A stretch of 64,000 nt of DNA, from NCBI GenBank assembly GCA_964439625.1, contig CAYTPI010000001.1, positions 124,001-188,000 on the forward strand. Direction: 5' to 3'. Position 1 is the first letter of the stretch. Each line of letters begins with the position of its first letter. A program made the translations under genes and the position numbers. Positions 35,755 through 44,770 of this stretch are shown here, piece after piece. Source of the stretch: CAYTPI01 sp964439625 (GTDB lineage Bacteria > Chloroflexota > Anaerolineae > Aggregatilineales > UBA3940). The notes beneath the pieces are model-generated. The model saw only the letters and a program-made list of their open reading frames with translations. It was not told where the DNA came from and did no database searches.

Positions 35755-37146
35755 ATGGCACAGTCAAACGAACAACTTAAGCAAGCAATCGCACAGGCGC
35801 AAAGCCTCAGCGACAATGCATCCGAGCTATTGTTTCGCAGTGAACTCGCTCAACGCTACATTGACGCCGGGCAGCATCAGGATGCGATCAATGAGTTATC
35901 GCTTGTGGTACGGCTGGCACACGAAGCGGGTGATAAGCTGCTCGTTGCCCGGACGATGCTGTTGGTCGGTAAAGAGTATGGCGCATTAAACAATCAGGCG
36001 CGTGCCGTCGAAAGTTTCGACTACGCCCTCACAATTGGGCAGATGTTCGCTGATAACGATATTATCGATGTGGCTCGCTCGCAAAAAATGATCTACGGGA
36101 GGCAGCAATCCCTAAACGCAACTCGCAAGAGTGGCTCGCTGCTGCCACCATCTGCCGAACTGACACCCGTCAGTCCACCCGAAGAAAGTCAGTTTTCGGC
36201 AAAAGGTAGAGTGATCGAACGCGAGCTGCCCTCTGCCCCACTACAACCTGAGTTGTCTCCTGCCGAAATAAAACCAATACAGTCGCTCGAAAAGGCGACA
36301 TCATTTGCTGCGCAGATCGAGGCAGCGCGTGCTGCGTATGCAGCCGGGCGCGTCTCGGAAGCACGGCAGTCCTTCCAGCAAATTTTGGAAGCTAGCCGCA
36401 CTCAAGAGGATTTCCTCGCACAGTCGCAAGTGCTTTATTACCTTGGGGTGATCAATGCTAATTTGCGCTATTTCGGCCAGGCACTGCAACTGTTGCAAGA
36501 TGCTGTGGCGCTGACCGTCAAAACGAAAGACTATGAACTGCGGAGCGCAATCTTTGACATCGTTATCAGCATCTTCGAGAAACAGGGCGACGCCGAGGGT
36601 ATTCAAAATATGCTCAAAAGCAAACTTGACCTTGCCAGTAAAACTGGGACTAAGGCCGACGAATTTGCCATCATCATGCAGATGGCAGCGGCTCACCGCG
36701 ATTCCGGTAACGTCAACGATGCGTTATACAAATATGAAGATGCTTTGGTCCTAGCAGAAGAATATGGCCTAACCGCTGAATGCATCGATGCAATGCTTAA
36801 CAGTGGTGATGTTTACATTGCTGCGAACTTCGCCCAGCTTTCCGTCCAACGCTTTCGTGATGCGCTTGAAGCAGCACGCGTCTCGCATGATCGTCTGCGC
36901 GAGGTGCAAAGCCTGATCAAACTAGCAAAAGCCTATGCTCACACACAAGACTGGAACCTAGGCATCGATAGCGCCGATGAAGCCATCAAGATTGCACGGG
37001 CGCTGAAAGTGAACCGCCTAGAGGGGCTGGCTGGTTTTTGGCTTAGTAGATTGTACAAAGGCAGTGGGGATGCGGTCACTGCTGCGCGCGCAGATAAAAA
37101 AGCGCGTGACTTACTCGGAGACGAGTATCAGATAGTGGATGGCTGA
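35755..37146 (+). CDS. TPR-repeat protein
   Basis: 463 residues from ATG 35755, which follows GGGAGAA by 5 bases; a start at 35689 adds unrelated residues. Tetratricopeptide repeats fill about 10-120 and again about 190-450, with a Pro/Ser/Glu-rich linker between (LTPVSPPEES). Typical repeat units include AYAAGRVSEARQSFQQIL and LKLAKAYAHTQDW. No catalytic domain. It is related in general style to the TPR proteins at 20722 and 21612 but is not adjacent to them. Confidence 0.8.
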   Translation: MAQSNEQLKQAIAQAQSLSDNASELLFRSELAQRYIDAGQHQDAINELSLVVRLAHEAGDKLLVARTMLLVGKEYGALNNQARAVESFDYALTIGQMFADNDIIDVARSQKMIYGRQQSLNATRKSGSLLPPSAELTPVSPPEESQFSAKGRVIERELPSAPLQPELSPAEIKPIQSLEKATSFAAQIEAARAAYAAGRVSEARQSFQQILEASRTQEDFLAQSQVLYYLGVINANLRYFGQALQLLQDAVALTVKTKDYELRSAIFDIVISIFEKQGDAEGIQNMLKSKLDLASKTGTKADEFAIIMQMAAAHRDSGNVNDALYKYEDALVLAEEYGLTAECIDAMLNSGDVYIAANFAQLSVQRFRDALEAARVSHDRLREVQSLIKLAKAYAHTQDWNLGIDSADEAIKIARALKVNRLEGLAGFWLSRLYKGSGDAVTAARADKKARDLLGDEYQIVDG

Positions 37147-37314
37147 CCGAGTATTGACCACCCGCTTAGGCCATTAACCTAAACCTGCTCCGTCCGTTTT
37201 ATGCTCTTGGCATACAATAGGCGCAGGTGCTGTTCGTCAAGAGAGACCACTTTGGTGCTGCCGAATTCATCGAAGATAGCAGTTCCGGGCTGTGCTGTTA
37301 GGAGGTATCTGTCC

Positions 37315-38661
37315 CTAAACAGCGATGGCTGCGAGGCGCGCCCAGATGGTATCCATCCAGTCGATATGCTCCGGCTTCATGACGCAGGCCCGTAAGCACG
37401 TGGCATAGTCGGCATCTATATCCCAGCCGTCCAACTGACCCTCAAACAAGCTCACGGGCAGTGTTGCGAGTGCTAGGTGAATGTCTTTCTCAGCCGCTGC
37501 ATCAAAGACTTGCTGCGCCTTAGCCGCTGCTTCAGTGACGCTCGTCGCTTTTGGCAACCAGATTACGATGTCAAGCTCAGGTGCAAACGGAACGATGTAG
37601 CGTCCGTCAGCCTTGATCTTCTGATACAGATCGAGGGCGGCTGCGCGACACTTGCTGATGTCCTGCGCGAATTCACCCTCTGCCACGGGGGGCAGCATTT
37701 GGTGGGTTGCCCATAGCCCGACGGCTGCGGCCCCAGCTCGTGAGCATTCTAGACTGATCTCGCCGAGGTGCAGTTCATCAGATGAGAAGTAAGTATATGG
37801 TGAGTCGTGCGAATACAACGTCCCGACGGCTGGGTCTTTGAACAGAATGCAGCCGCAACCGTACGGTTGCAGGCCGTGTTTATGCGGGTCGATGGCGAGC
37901 GAGTCGGCTTCAGTGATAGCGTCGTAAGCGGCACGAGCGCTTGGTGCAAGATTGTTTGCCAGCGTGAAGTAGCCGCCGTAAGCGCTGTCTACGTGAATGC
38001 GAAAGCCGTACTGATCGCGTAAGTTTAAGAGGGCAGGCAGCGGGTCAACGGCACCGATGGCTGTCGTGCCCAGCGTCGCGATCACGGTGCCGACCTCATG
38101 CTCGTCTAACAGGCGTTTGAGGTGATCTAAGTCCATCCGCCCGCGTGAGTCGATTGCGACAGGCTCGAAGTTCAGACCGAGCACGTCACTGAGGCGATTA
38201 TGTGTATAGTGTGCCTGTTCTGAGGCGACCAGTATTTTGTCGCGACCCATGGTTTCGGCAGCTATCCACAGACCTTCCATATTTGCGAGGGTACCACCAC
38301 CCGTCAGGTGACCAAGATGTGTGTCCCAGCCGTACATCGCTGCGATCATGGCGACGGCTTCCTTCTCCATCGCTGAACTCGCCCGACCGCCGTCAAGTGC
38401 TTGGTTGTTCGGGTTGATGAACAGCGCTAGTGCGTATGCCAGCCGTGCAACAGCGTGTGGTGGCTTCAGCATTTGCCCTAAATAGAAAGGGTGTTGGTAA
38501 GGGTAGTTGTCTCGCATGCGCTCGGCGACGGTATTGAGCACCGCAGCCAGTTGATTGCGGTCTACAGCTGGTGTGAAGTTGGGTAGCTCGCCAAAGCCAT
38601 CGTCCAGCTTGGTAAGTGCATCTGATAACAACGCCAATGTTTGATGATCGAATGTAGGCAT
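37315..38661 (-). CDS. PLP-dependent (group II) decarboxylase
   Basis: 448 residues of the group II aminotransferase-fold decarboxylases (aromatic amino acid, glutamate and tyrosine decarboxylase superfamily). HVDSAYGG (223-230) carries the PLP-stacking and ring-N-binding residues; DPHKHG (258-263) contains the Schiff-base lysine K261. HLTGGGTLANMEGLW (about 118-132) is the typical cofactor-phosphate region. The substrate specificity cannot be told from sequence alone; tyrosine/aromatic or diaminobutyrate-type activity is possible. No neighbouring transport gene is seen. Confidence 0.88.
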   Translation of the reverse strand: MPTFDHQTLALLSDALTKLDDGFGELPNFTPAVDRNQLAAVLNTVAERMRDNYPYQHPFYLGQMLKPPHAVARLAYALALFINPNNQALDGGRASSAMEKEAVAMIAAMYGWDTHLGHLTGGGTLANMEGLWIAAETMGRDKILVASEQAHYTHNRLSDVLGLNFEPVAIDSRGRMDLDHLKRLLDEHEVGTVIATLGTTAIGAVDPLPALLNLRDQYGFRIHVDSAYGGYFTLANNLAPSARAAYDAITEADSLAIDPHKHGLQPYGCGCILFKDPAVGTLYSHDSPYTYFSSDELHLGEISLECSRAGAAAVGLWATHQMLPPVAEGEFAQDISKCRAAALDLYQKIKADGRYIVPFAPELDIVIWLPKATSVTEAAAKAQQVFDAAAEKDIHLALATLPVSLFEGQLDGWDIDADYATCLRACVMKPEHIDWMDTIWARLAAIAV

Positions 38662-38880
38662 ATCGTTCTGAACCAGTATGTATAAGTTTTAGACTGTTAT
38701 TATGCCACTAGCGATGCCCGGTTAGCTATAGAATGCTTTATTCTCACCCGCTGCACCGCTTGAAGCAATTATCGTTGGTTAGATGTAAGACATGTAGATT
38801 CTACTGCTGTTTCCGGTTATCCTCTGTCCGCTATGGACGTATTAACCAACCAGCGTAGTTGGTGCTGAAAGGAACTGTGT

Positions 38881-40326
38881 GTGGAAAAAATGCAGACAAC
38901 CAGCCTCAGTGAGCGCGAGAGGATATTAGATAATGTGCTCGGAGCAATGGGGTGGACTCCTCTAATCCGCCTGAACAGCGTCACGGAACACATCGACGCA
39001 GAGCTTGTGGCGAAAGTAGAGTTCTTTAATCCGGGTGGTTCCGTCAAAGACCGGATCGGCCTCTCGATCATTGAGGATGCAGAGCGTTCAGGCCGTCTAA
39101 AGCCTGGTGGCACTATTGTCGAAGGTACGTCCGGTAATACAGGCGTTGGCCTGGCGATTGTTGCTGCGCTGCGGGGCTATAAAACTGTCTTTGTCATGCC
39201 AGATAAAATGTCGAACGAAAAGATTCAACTGTTGCGTGCTTTCGGTGCCCGCGTCGTGATCACGCCGACGGCCGTCGAGCCGGATGACCCGCGCAGTTAC
39301 TACAGTGTGTCGCAGCGCATCGTAGATGAGACGCCGAACAGTATCCTCGCCAACCAGTATCATAACCCTGTCAACCCAGAAGTTCACTATCAGACGACTG
39401 GCCCGGAAATCTGGAGTCAGACCGACGGCAAGGTCGATGTCTTTGTTGCTGGCTTAGGAACGGGCGGCACGATCTCTGGTGTAGGCAAATATCTCAAAGA
39501 GCAAAACCCTGCCGTCAAGATTATCGGCGTTGACCCAATCGGTTCGCTCTACTATGAGTATTTTCAAACAGGTGAACTGGGCGCTGCTTACAGTTACCGT
39601 GTTGAAGGCATCGGCGAGGACTTCTTGCCTTCAACCATGGATTTTTCCGTCGTAGATGATGTGGTGCAGGTGACCGATCAGGAATGCTTTTTAATGACGC
39701 GCCGCCTCGTTCGTGAAGAAGGGCTGTTCATCGGTGGTTCTTGTGGGGCGGCTGTTGCCGGTGCCTTGAAGTACATCGAGAAACAAAACCTTGGGCCAGA
39801 TCAGCGCATTGTCGTGCTGCTCCCTGATTCTGGATCGCGTTATCTCAGCAAGATTTTTAATGACGACTGGATGAAGGAAAACGGCTACTTCCGGCAAGAT
39901 TGGGGACCTGCGACTTTGGGTGATGTGATCGAGGCCGCGGGCGAGCGCGAGGTGATCACCGTCAGTCCAGACGATCAGATGAGCGCTGTCATCACCTTGA
40001 TGAAAGATCGGGGTATTTCGCAGACGCCGGTTCAGCAGGATGGTAAGTTCCTCGGCTTGGTACGTGAAGTTGACCTGCTGCTGCATATGTTTGAAGCGCA
40101 CGATGGGCACACCCATACCGCCGACGAGACAATTGCTGCCTCCATTCAGACGGATTACTTATCCGCGCTGCCATCAACACCACTGCAAACAGTAATGGGC
40201 GAAATGACTGGTGAGAACGAAAATGCCGTCTTGGTCTTCGACAAACATGGCGCTGATAGTAAGCTGATCGGCTTGTTGACCAAGATCGATATTCTGGACT
40301 ATATGATGAATCGGATCGACGAATGA
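38881..40326 (+). CDS. cbs: Cystathionine beta-synthase
   Basis: 481 residues, PLP fold type II with C-terminal CBS domains. PLP-binding lysine is K56 in NPGGSVKDRIG; SGNTG (about 84-88) and GTGGTISG bind the cofactor phosphate and substrate. The C-terminal part, from about 345, has two CBS domains (VITVSPDDQMSAVI and PLQTVMGEMT). It condenses serine and homocysteine to cystathionine. GTG 38881 follows AAAGGA about 7 bases upstream. It overlaps the next gene by 4 bases (ATGA), giving translational coupling to the cystathionine gamma-lyase gene, and the two form the reverse transsulfuration pathway. Confidence 0.93.
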   Translation: MEKMQTTSLSERERILDNVLGAMGWTPLIRLNSVTEHIDAELVAKVEFFNPGGSVKDRIGLSIIEDAERSGRLKPGGTIVEGTSGNTGVGLAIVAALRGYKTVFVMPDKMSNEKIQLLRAFGARVVITPTAVEPDDPRSYYSVSQRIVDETPNSILANQYHNPVNPEVHYQTTGPEIWSQTDGKVDVFVAGLGTGGTISGVGKYLKEQNPAVKIIGVDPIGSLYYEYFQTGELGAAYSYRVEGIGEDFLPSTMDFSVVDDVVQVTDQECFLMTRRLVREEGLFIGGSCGAAVAGALKYIEKQNLGPDQRIVVLLPDSGSRYLSKIFNDDWMKENGYFRQDWGPATLGDVIEAAGEREVITVSPDDQMSAVITLMKDRGISQTPVQQDGKFLGLVREVDLLLHMFEAHDGHTHTADETIAASIQTDYLSALPSTPLQTVMGEMTGENENAVLVFDKHGADSKLIGLLTKIDILDYMMNRIDE

Positions 40327-41465
40327 GTACGCGGCCTAAAATTGATACGCAAGCGGTGCATGCGGGCGTGGTGCCCGACCCGTCTACTGGGGCCATTATG
40401 ACTCCAATTTACCAAACCTCGACTTATGTGCAGGCTGCCCCCGGTGAGCATCAAGGCTACGACTACAGCCGCACCGATAACCCCACGCGCACAGCGCTGC
40501 ACGGTGCCCTTGCCGCACTCGAAAACGGCACATATGCGCTGGCTTTCTCTAGTGGCATGGCGACCATTGACACGATCATGCGGTTGTTCAGCCCTGGCGA
40601 TCATATTATCTGCGGTGATGACGTATATGGCGGCACCTTCCGTCTGTTTGACAAGGTGCTCAAGCGCTACGGCTTAACGTTTAGCTACATCAACATGGCC
40701 TCACTTGATGCTGTGCGTGAGGCCATTCGCCCCGAAACTAAGCTGATCTGGTTGGAAACACCAACCAATCCACTGCTCAAGCTGGCAGATATTGCCGGGA
40801 TCGTTGACCTGGCACCTGATGACGTCAAGGTCGGTGTGGACAACACCTTTGGCTCGCCTTTCATCCAACGCCCATTAGACCTTGGCGCTGACTTTGTAAT
40901 GCATAGTACGACTAAGTACATCGCCGGTCACTCGGACGTGGTTGGCGGGGCGGTGGTGCTCGACGATCAAGATGATTATGAAACGCTCAAATTCTTGCAG
41001 AACTCTGTCGGCGCTGTGCCAGGCCCGATGGACTGCTTCTTGACGCTGCGGGGCATCAAAACGCTGCACTTACGGATGGAACGTCACAGTGATAACGCGC
41101 TCAAGATTGCCCAGTTTATGGAAGATCAAGCTGTCTTTACCCGCGTGATCTACCCTCATTTGGATACGCACCCGCATTACGAACTTGCCAAACGTCAGAT
41201 GCGTTATGGTGGTGGTATGATCTCAGCGATTGTCAAGGGTGGTAACGAGGTCGCAAGGAAGTTAATTAGTAAGACGCATTATTTTTCACTGGCGGAGTCA
41301 CTGGGTGGCGTCGAGTCGTTGATTGAACACCCCTACAGCATGACGCATGCCTCGACTGCTGATAGTGATATTGCAGTTGACCCCGGGCTGATTCGTCTGT
41401 CGGTTGGTGTTGAGCACGTCGACGATCTCATCGATGATTTGCGCAACGCTTTAACCCAGCTCTAA
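40323..41465 (+). CDS. Cystathionine gamma-lyase/synthase
   Basis: 380 residues of the Cys/Met metabolism PLP enzymes (fold type I). K198 in MHSTTKYIAGHSD is the Schiff-base lysine, YSRTDNPTR (48-56) and SSGMATID (about 76-83) contact PLP, and NTFGSP holds the ring aspartate region. With the upstream cbs gene, which it overlaps by 4 bases, cystathionine gamma-lyase is the natural reading: cleavage of cystathionine to cysteine, 2-oxobutanoate and ammonia. Gamma-synthase activity cannot be excluded by sequence. A second enzyme of the group is at 56873. Confidence 0.9.
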   Translation: MSTRPKIDTQAVHAGVVPDPSTGAIMTPIYQTSTYVQAAPGEHQGYDYSRTDNPTRTALHGALAALENGTYALAFSSGMATIDTIMRLFSPGDHIICGDDVYGGTFRLFDKVLKRYGLTFSYINMASLDAVREAIRPETKLIWLETPTNPLLKLADIAGIVDLAPDDVKVGVDNTFGSPFIQRPLDLGADFVMHSTTKYIAGHSDVVGGAVVLDDQDDYETLKFLQNSVGAVPGPMDCFLTLRGIKTLHLRMERHSDNALKIAQFMEDQAVFTRVIYPHLDTHPHYELAKRQMRYGGGMISAIVKGGNEVARKLISKTHYFSLAESLGGVESLIEHPYSMTHASTADSDIAVDPGLIRLSVGVEHVDDLIDDLRNALTQL

Positions 41466-41559
41466 CCACATATGTAACGTCCGGTAAACGGTTATAGCTG
41501 TACTTGTCTCGCCTTTATGTTACTGTGTACTTGGTTGACTACAGAACGTAGAGGTTGAG

Positions 41560-42237
41560 ATGATACAGCTCCAGACAACAGAAGAATCGCTTGAAAAACT
41601 CGGGCTGAGGTTACAAAAACGTAGCTCTCGCAGTGAAAATTACGTAGGCCGCATTGGTGATCGCCGGGTAGATGTTACCATCGCGGCTAACGACCCTGAT
41701 GATCCGCCATCGATAGCACACGGTACCGCTCAGCTCGAAATAATAATAGACGCACCTGGTGTAGAGACCAGTGCTCGCATCGGAAAGCGAGTCGAGTCCA
41801 AAAGACGAAATGCTGACATCTCACTAGATGAACTCTATTATTTTAGTTCAAGCCCTCAATGGACGATGTCAGTCGTCCATGATGACAGTATACAACCAAC
41901 TCTACTGCGCTTATGTGAGCCGATTGCCGGTATTGATCGCGAGCCTGCCATAATCGTTGAACCGGGACACCTAAAACTACACATCCCAGTCTTGGATCGG
42001 GCTCTGCTGAATGCAGACTACTTTGACCAGCGGCTGGCAGATGCTCTCGCCTTAACTGATGCAATCGAACGCGTTCCGCCAGCGCCGACGCCTGGCATTC
42101 AGTCTTTACGTGGTGAACTTGTCCACCGTGTAAACCACATGACATTATCGGCAACACAGATAATTGGCCTGCTTTTGATTGCCATCGCTGTCCTCAGCAG
42201 TATTGGCATTGCTATCAATTCCAAACCACATAGCTAA
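41560..42237 (+). CDS. Unknown protein with C-terminal membrane anchor
   Basis: 225 residues. The first ~195 residues are soluble with beta-rich character; a single hydrophobic helix near the end (ATQIIGLLLIAIAVLSSIGIAI) is followed by only a few residues, a tail-anchored layout. Ahead of the ATG at 41560 is GAGGTTGAG. I recognise no family. It sits between the transsulfuration operon and the nitroreductase gene, with no evident link to either. Its stop codon nearly abuts the next gene's promoter. Confidence 0.65.
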   Translation: MIQLQTTEESLEKLGLRLQKRSSRSENYVGRIGDRRVDVTIAANDPDDPPSIAHGTAQLEIIIDAPGVETSARIGKRVESKRRNADISLDELYYFSSSPQWTMSVVHDDSIQPTLLRLCEPIAGIDREPAIIVEPGHLKLHIPVLDRALLNADYFDQRLADALALTDAIERVPPAPTPGIQSLRGELVHRVNHMTLSATQIIGLLLIAIAVLSSIGIAINSKPHS

Positions 42238-42241
42238 GTGC

Positions 42242-42250
42242 TGCTATACT
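42242..42250 (+). promoter_or_regulatory. Extended -10 promoter element
   Basis: TGCTATACT is a near-consensus extended -10, about 42 bases before the preferred start of the nitroreductase-like gene. Confidence 0.5.
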
Positions 42251-42291
42251 TAGGAGCATCTTTCTCAAATGCAATGAAGGAGGCTCCTAAA

Positions 42292-43008
42292 ATGGCTCAC
42301 CCCCCAGAAAATCTGTCGCGAGAAGTATTTGCCGCCGCAGTCGATTATGTTATCCGTGAACGCAAAACAGCCAAGGTCTTGGCCGATCCATATACCTGCC
42401 CAGAACTCACAGCCGAGCAATCCAGTACCGTTCGTGCTGCTCTTAGCGACATTGTTGAGGTCGCTGGCTGGGCGCCGTTCCACAAGATGGTTGACGCGCA
42501 GCATACCCAAGGTCAGATGACTTCACCAGTGCCGTGGCGTTTCTACGTGCTCGAAAAACCAGCCTGCTGCACACTCTTGGCACACATTCGCGTACAAGCA
42601 GAACAGCATCCAGATTCTGTGTGGTCGCGTGCTATGCAGAAGAAAGTCAGCAAATTGTTGGCGGGTTCTAGTGCGCTCATTCAAGTGACATGGCTGCCCG
42701 ATGCTCAGCAAGTAGCTGATGGTGAGCCTACGCTTCGCACCGTAGAACACATTGCTGCGGCATCAGCCGCTGTCCAAAACTTGATGCTCGCCGCCGAAGC
42801 CCGTGGTTTGGCAACTTACTGGTCGTCAGCTGGAATTCTGCGCCATAAGACGGTACTCAATATGCTGCACATTCCGCTTGATCAACGTGTGCTTGGCAGT
42901 ATCTTCTTCAGTATTGACCCCGAAAATTACGATATTGTTTCTGGTCCCCTGCGTGACAAACGCGGCGAAGCCACTGACTGGTCAACATGGGTTGATCTGT
43001 CGGTTTAA
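42292..43008 (+). CDS. Nitroreductase-family protein
   Basis: 238 residues from ATG 42292, which has AAGGAGG 8 bases upstream; the longer frame from 42238 begins within the promoter. The nitroreductase fold is suggested by VAGWAPFHKM near residue 60 (FMN and substrate face), the AAASAAVQNLMLAAEARGLATYW helix pattern (partly given) and a C-terminal strand. The family reduces nitro groups, quinones or flavins with NAD(P)H and FMN. The usual N-terminal R-R.. FMN motif is not clearly kept. Substrate unknown. Confidence 0.75.
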   Translation: MAHPPENLSREVFAAAVDYVIRERKTAKVLADPYTCPELTAEQSSTVRAALSDIVEVAGWAPFHKMVDAQHTQGQMTSPVPWRFYVLEKPACCTLLAHIRVQAEQHPDSVWSRAMQKKVSKLLAGSSALIQVTWLPDAQQVADGEPTLRTVEHIAAASAAVQNLMLAAEARGLATYWSSAGILRHKTVLNMLHIPLDQRVLGSIFFSIDPENYDIVSGPLRDKRGEATDWSTWVDLSV

Positions 43009-43073
43009 CATGCCGTTGGTTGACTCATGTATAATCAAGCTGTTTGATTTCATCTAAGACATGAGGAGTCGTT

Positions 43074-43472
43074 TTGACGTTAGACTTAGGATTAGTACTG
43101 CGGCAGGGAGTGATCTGGGGGGTTGTCGGCGTTATCTTGTTGATTGTGGCGTCATTTGTGGGGTCGTTCTTGCCGATCAGTGTAGATGGTTTGTCAATCG
43201 GAACGTTTGCCGTGATGTTTAGCGGAGTCGGGTTTGCTTATTACAATTCCGGTCGCCAAGTGGTGACCAGTCTCTTTGGTGGGGCACTTGCTGGGGTGAT
43301 TGCAGGCGCTCTTTTGTTGATCATTACGTTGTTTGTGCTGCCCTTGATTCCAGGCGTCAGCGCTGATGGAAGTGCTGCTATCGGCACGACTGCCGCAACG
43401 GTGTTAGTCAATGGGGTGTTGGCTGGTCTCGCCGGGGCCATTGGTATGTTGATCATCAAACGCGCCGACTAG
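43074..43472 (+). CDS. Small four-helix membrane protein
   Basis: 132 residues starting at TTG 43074 with GAGGAG about 6 bases upstream. It is almost wholly hydrophobic, with four membrane helices and glycine-rich turns (FGGALAGVIAGALLL). I recognise no family. A strong bidirectional hairpin lies 87 bases after its stop and serves as terminator for it and for the convergent exchanger gene. Confidence 0.7.
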   Translation: MTLDLGLVLRQGVIWGVVGVILLIVASFVGSFLPISVDGLSIGTFAVMFSGVGFAYYNSGRQVVTSLFGGALAGVIAGALLLIITLFVLPLIPGVSADGSAAIGTTAATVLVNGVLAGLAGAIGMLIIKRAD

Positions 43473-43558
43473 GGGCTGAACACATCCGGCTGTTTGTGAG
43501 CTTCGAGTATCTTTGTGGCTGAACACAAGTGTGCTTATGTTCAGCGAATAGTCCAAGT

Positions 43559-43594
43559 AAAAGACCCCTTCCACATCAATAGGAAGGGTCTTTT
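43559..43594. terminator. Bidirectional terminator
   Basis: AAAAGACCCCTTCC pairs with GGAAGGGTCTTTT, with one bulged C and a nine-base loop; both strands end in a T-run. It lies between the convergent genes ending at 43472 and 43619. Confidence 0.85.
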
Positions 43595-43618
43595 GCTTAG
43601 CCGCTGCTGCGCTACCAG

Positions 43619-44674
43619 TTAGATGCCCGCAGCGACGGAGTACACCACATAGGCAATATAAGTAATAATGAGGAAAATACCTTCGATGCGCGTAAACTTC
43701 CGATCTGTGTATAGAAAGATGTACAGCAGCACGACAGTACCGCATAGAATAAAGACAGATGTTAACAAGTTGGAGGCGCCAACCTCAACGATTGGGGTTC
43801 CTAGGGCCATCAGCAGCAGCCAAGGGATGCCCAAACCTATCAACACGTCGAAGATATTCGAGCCGACAGCGTTCGCCACTGCCATTGAGCCGCGGCCTTC
43901 GCCTGCCACTTCGACCGAAGCAATCAAGTCTGGGGCGGATGTACCGGCAGCAAGCAGCGTCAGCGAGACGATGACGGGGGGCAGGCCGATTGCATCCGAG
44001 AAGATAACGGCTGCTTCCACTAAGACAAAGCTGATGGCAAAGATAAAGATGATTGAGACAATCATTGCCCAAACGTAGTTCTTTTCTGGATCGCGGGCGA
44101 TGAATCCGAATAACTTCCTAATACCCTTGTTTAAGGGGTGCAGCACGCTGTTGTCGTCGTCGAGCTGCTCCATGATGTTGTGCGGAACGTGTTCGTCTAC
44201 GTCTGGGTTGCGCTTACTCCACTGCCACAGCACGATCAGGTAAACGACGTAGGCCACAACGAATGCCGCCGCCTCGTATAAAACGATCCGCCCATCCCAG
44301 AATGCAACCAGCAAGAGAGCGACGGCAGCAAGGTAAAATGCGACATCGCGCTCAACGCTGCCCGCCTTGATCGTCAAACTGCCAGCAACGAGGGCGGACG
44401 CTCCGGTGATCACCAAGATATTGAACACCGCCGACCCTACGATTGTGCCGACACCGACATCGGCATGACTGCCGCCAAGAATGACGGCAAAGATGGCAAT
44501 GCCTAATTCCGGCGCAGATGACCCAATCGCCATCAGAGAAGCACCTGCCACATCGTTAGGCATTTTTAGCGTGCGGGCCACTTCATCCAGGCTGATGATG
44601 AAGAACTCTTCTGTGATGATGGCGAGCAGGTAAACCGCTACCATAATAACGAGTAAACTTAGGACCGCTTCCAT
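43619..44674 (-). CDS. Na+/Ca2+ exchanger-like transporter
   Basis: 351 residues of the calcium/cation antiporter (CaCA) superfamily, with about ten membrane helices. The two alpha-repeats that form the ion site are present: GASLMAIGSSAPELGIAI (about 45-62) and AAGTSAPDLIASVEVA in the second half. A cytoplasmic loop of about 35 residues with acidic and basic patches lies between the two halves. The protein would exchange Ca2+ against Na+ or H+. A near-identical gene copy lies immediately upstream (44771-45825), so this is the intact member of a tandem duplication. Confidence 0.92.
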   Translation of the reverse strand: MEAVLSLLVIMVAVYLLAIITEEFFIISLDEVARTLKMPNDVAGASLMAIGSSAPELGIAIFAVILGGSHADVGVGTIVGSAVFNILVITGASALVAGSLTIKAGSVERDVAFYLAAVALLLVAFWDGRIVLYEAAAFVVAYVVYLIVLWQWSKRNPDVDEHVPHNIMEQLDDDNSVLHPLNKGIRKLFGFIARDPEKNYVWAMIVSIIFIFAISFVLVEAAVIFSDAIGLPPVIVSLTLLAAGTSAPDLIASVEVAGEGRGSMAVANAVGSNIFDVLIGLGIPWLLLMALGTPIVEVGASNLLTSVFILCGTVVLLYIFLYTDRKFTRIEGIFLIITYIAYVVYSVAAGI

Positions 44675-44770
44675 AGTTTTCCTTTACGCAATATAATGAT
44701 GAATTGTTTATGTATTGTAGTAAACAATGTGCAAATCACCAGTCTCACACTGATAACAGATATGATGTGA

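Noticed and set aside
38700..38880. Possible sulfur-related riboswitch ahead of cbs
   Set aside because: I found no SAM, SAH or other known riboswitch core or terminator hairpin in this stretch.
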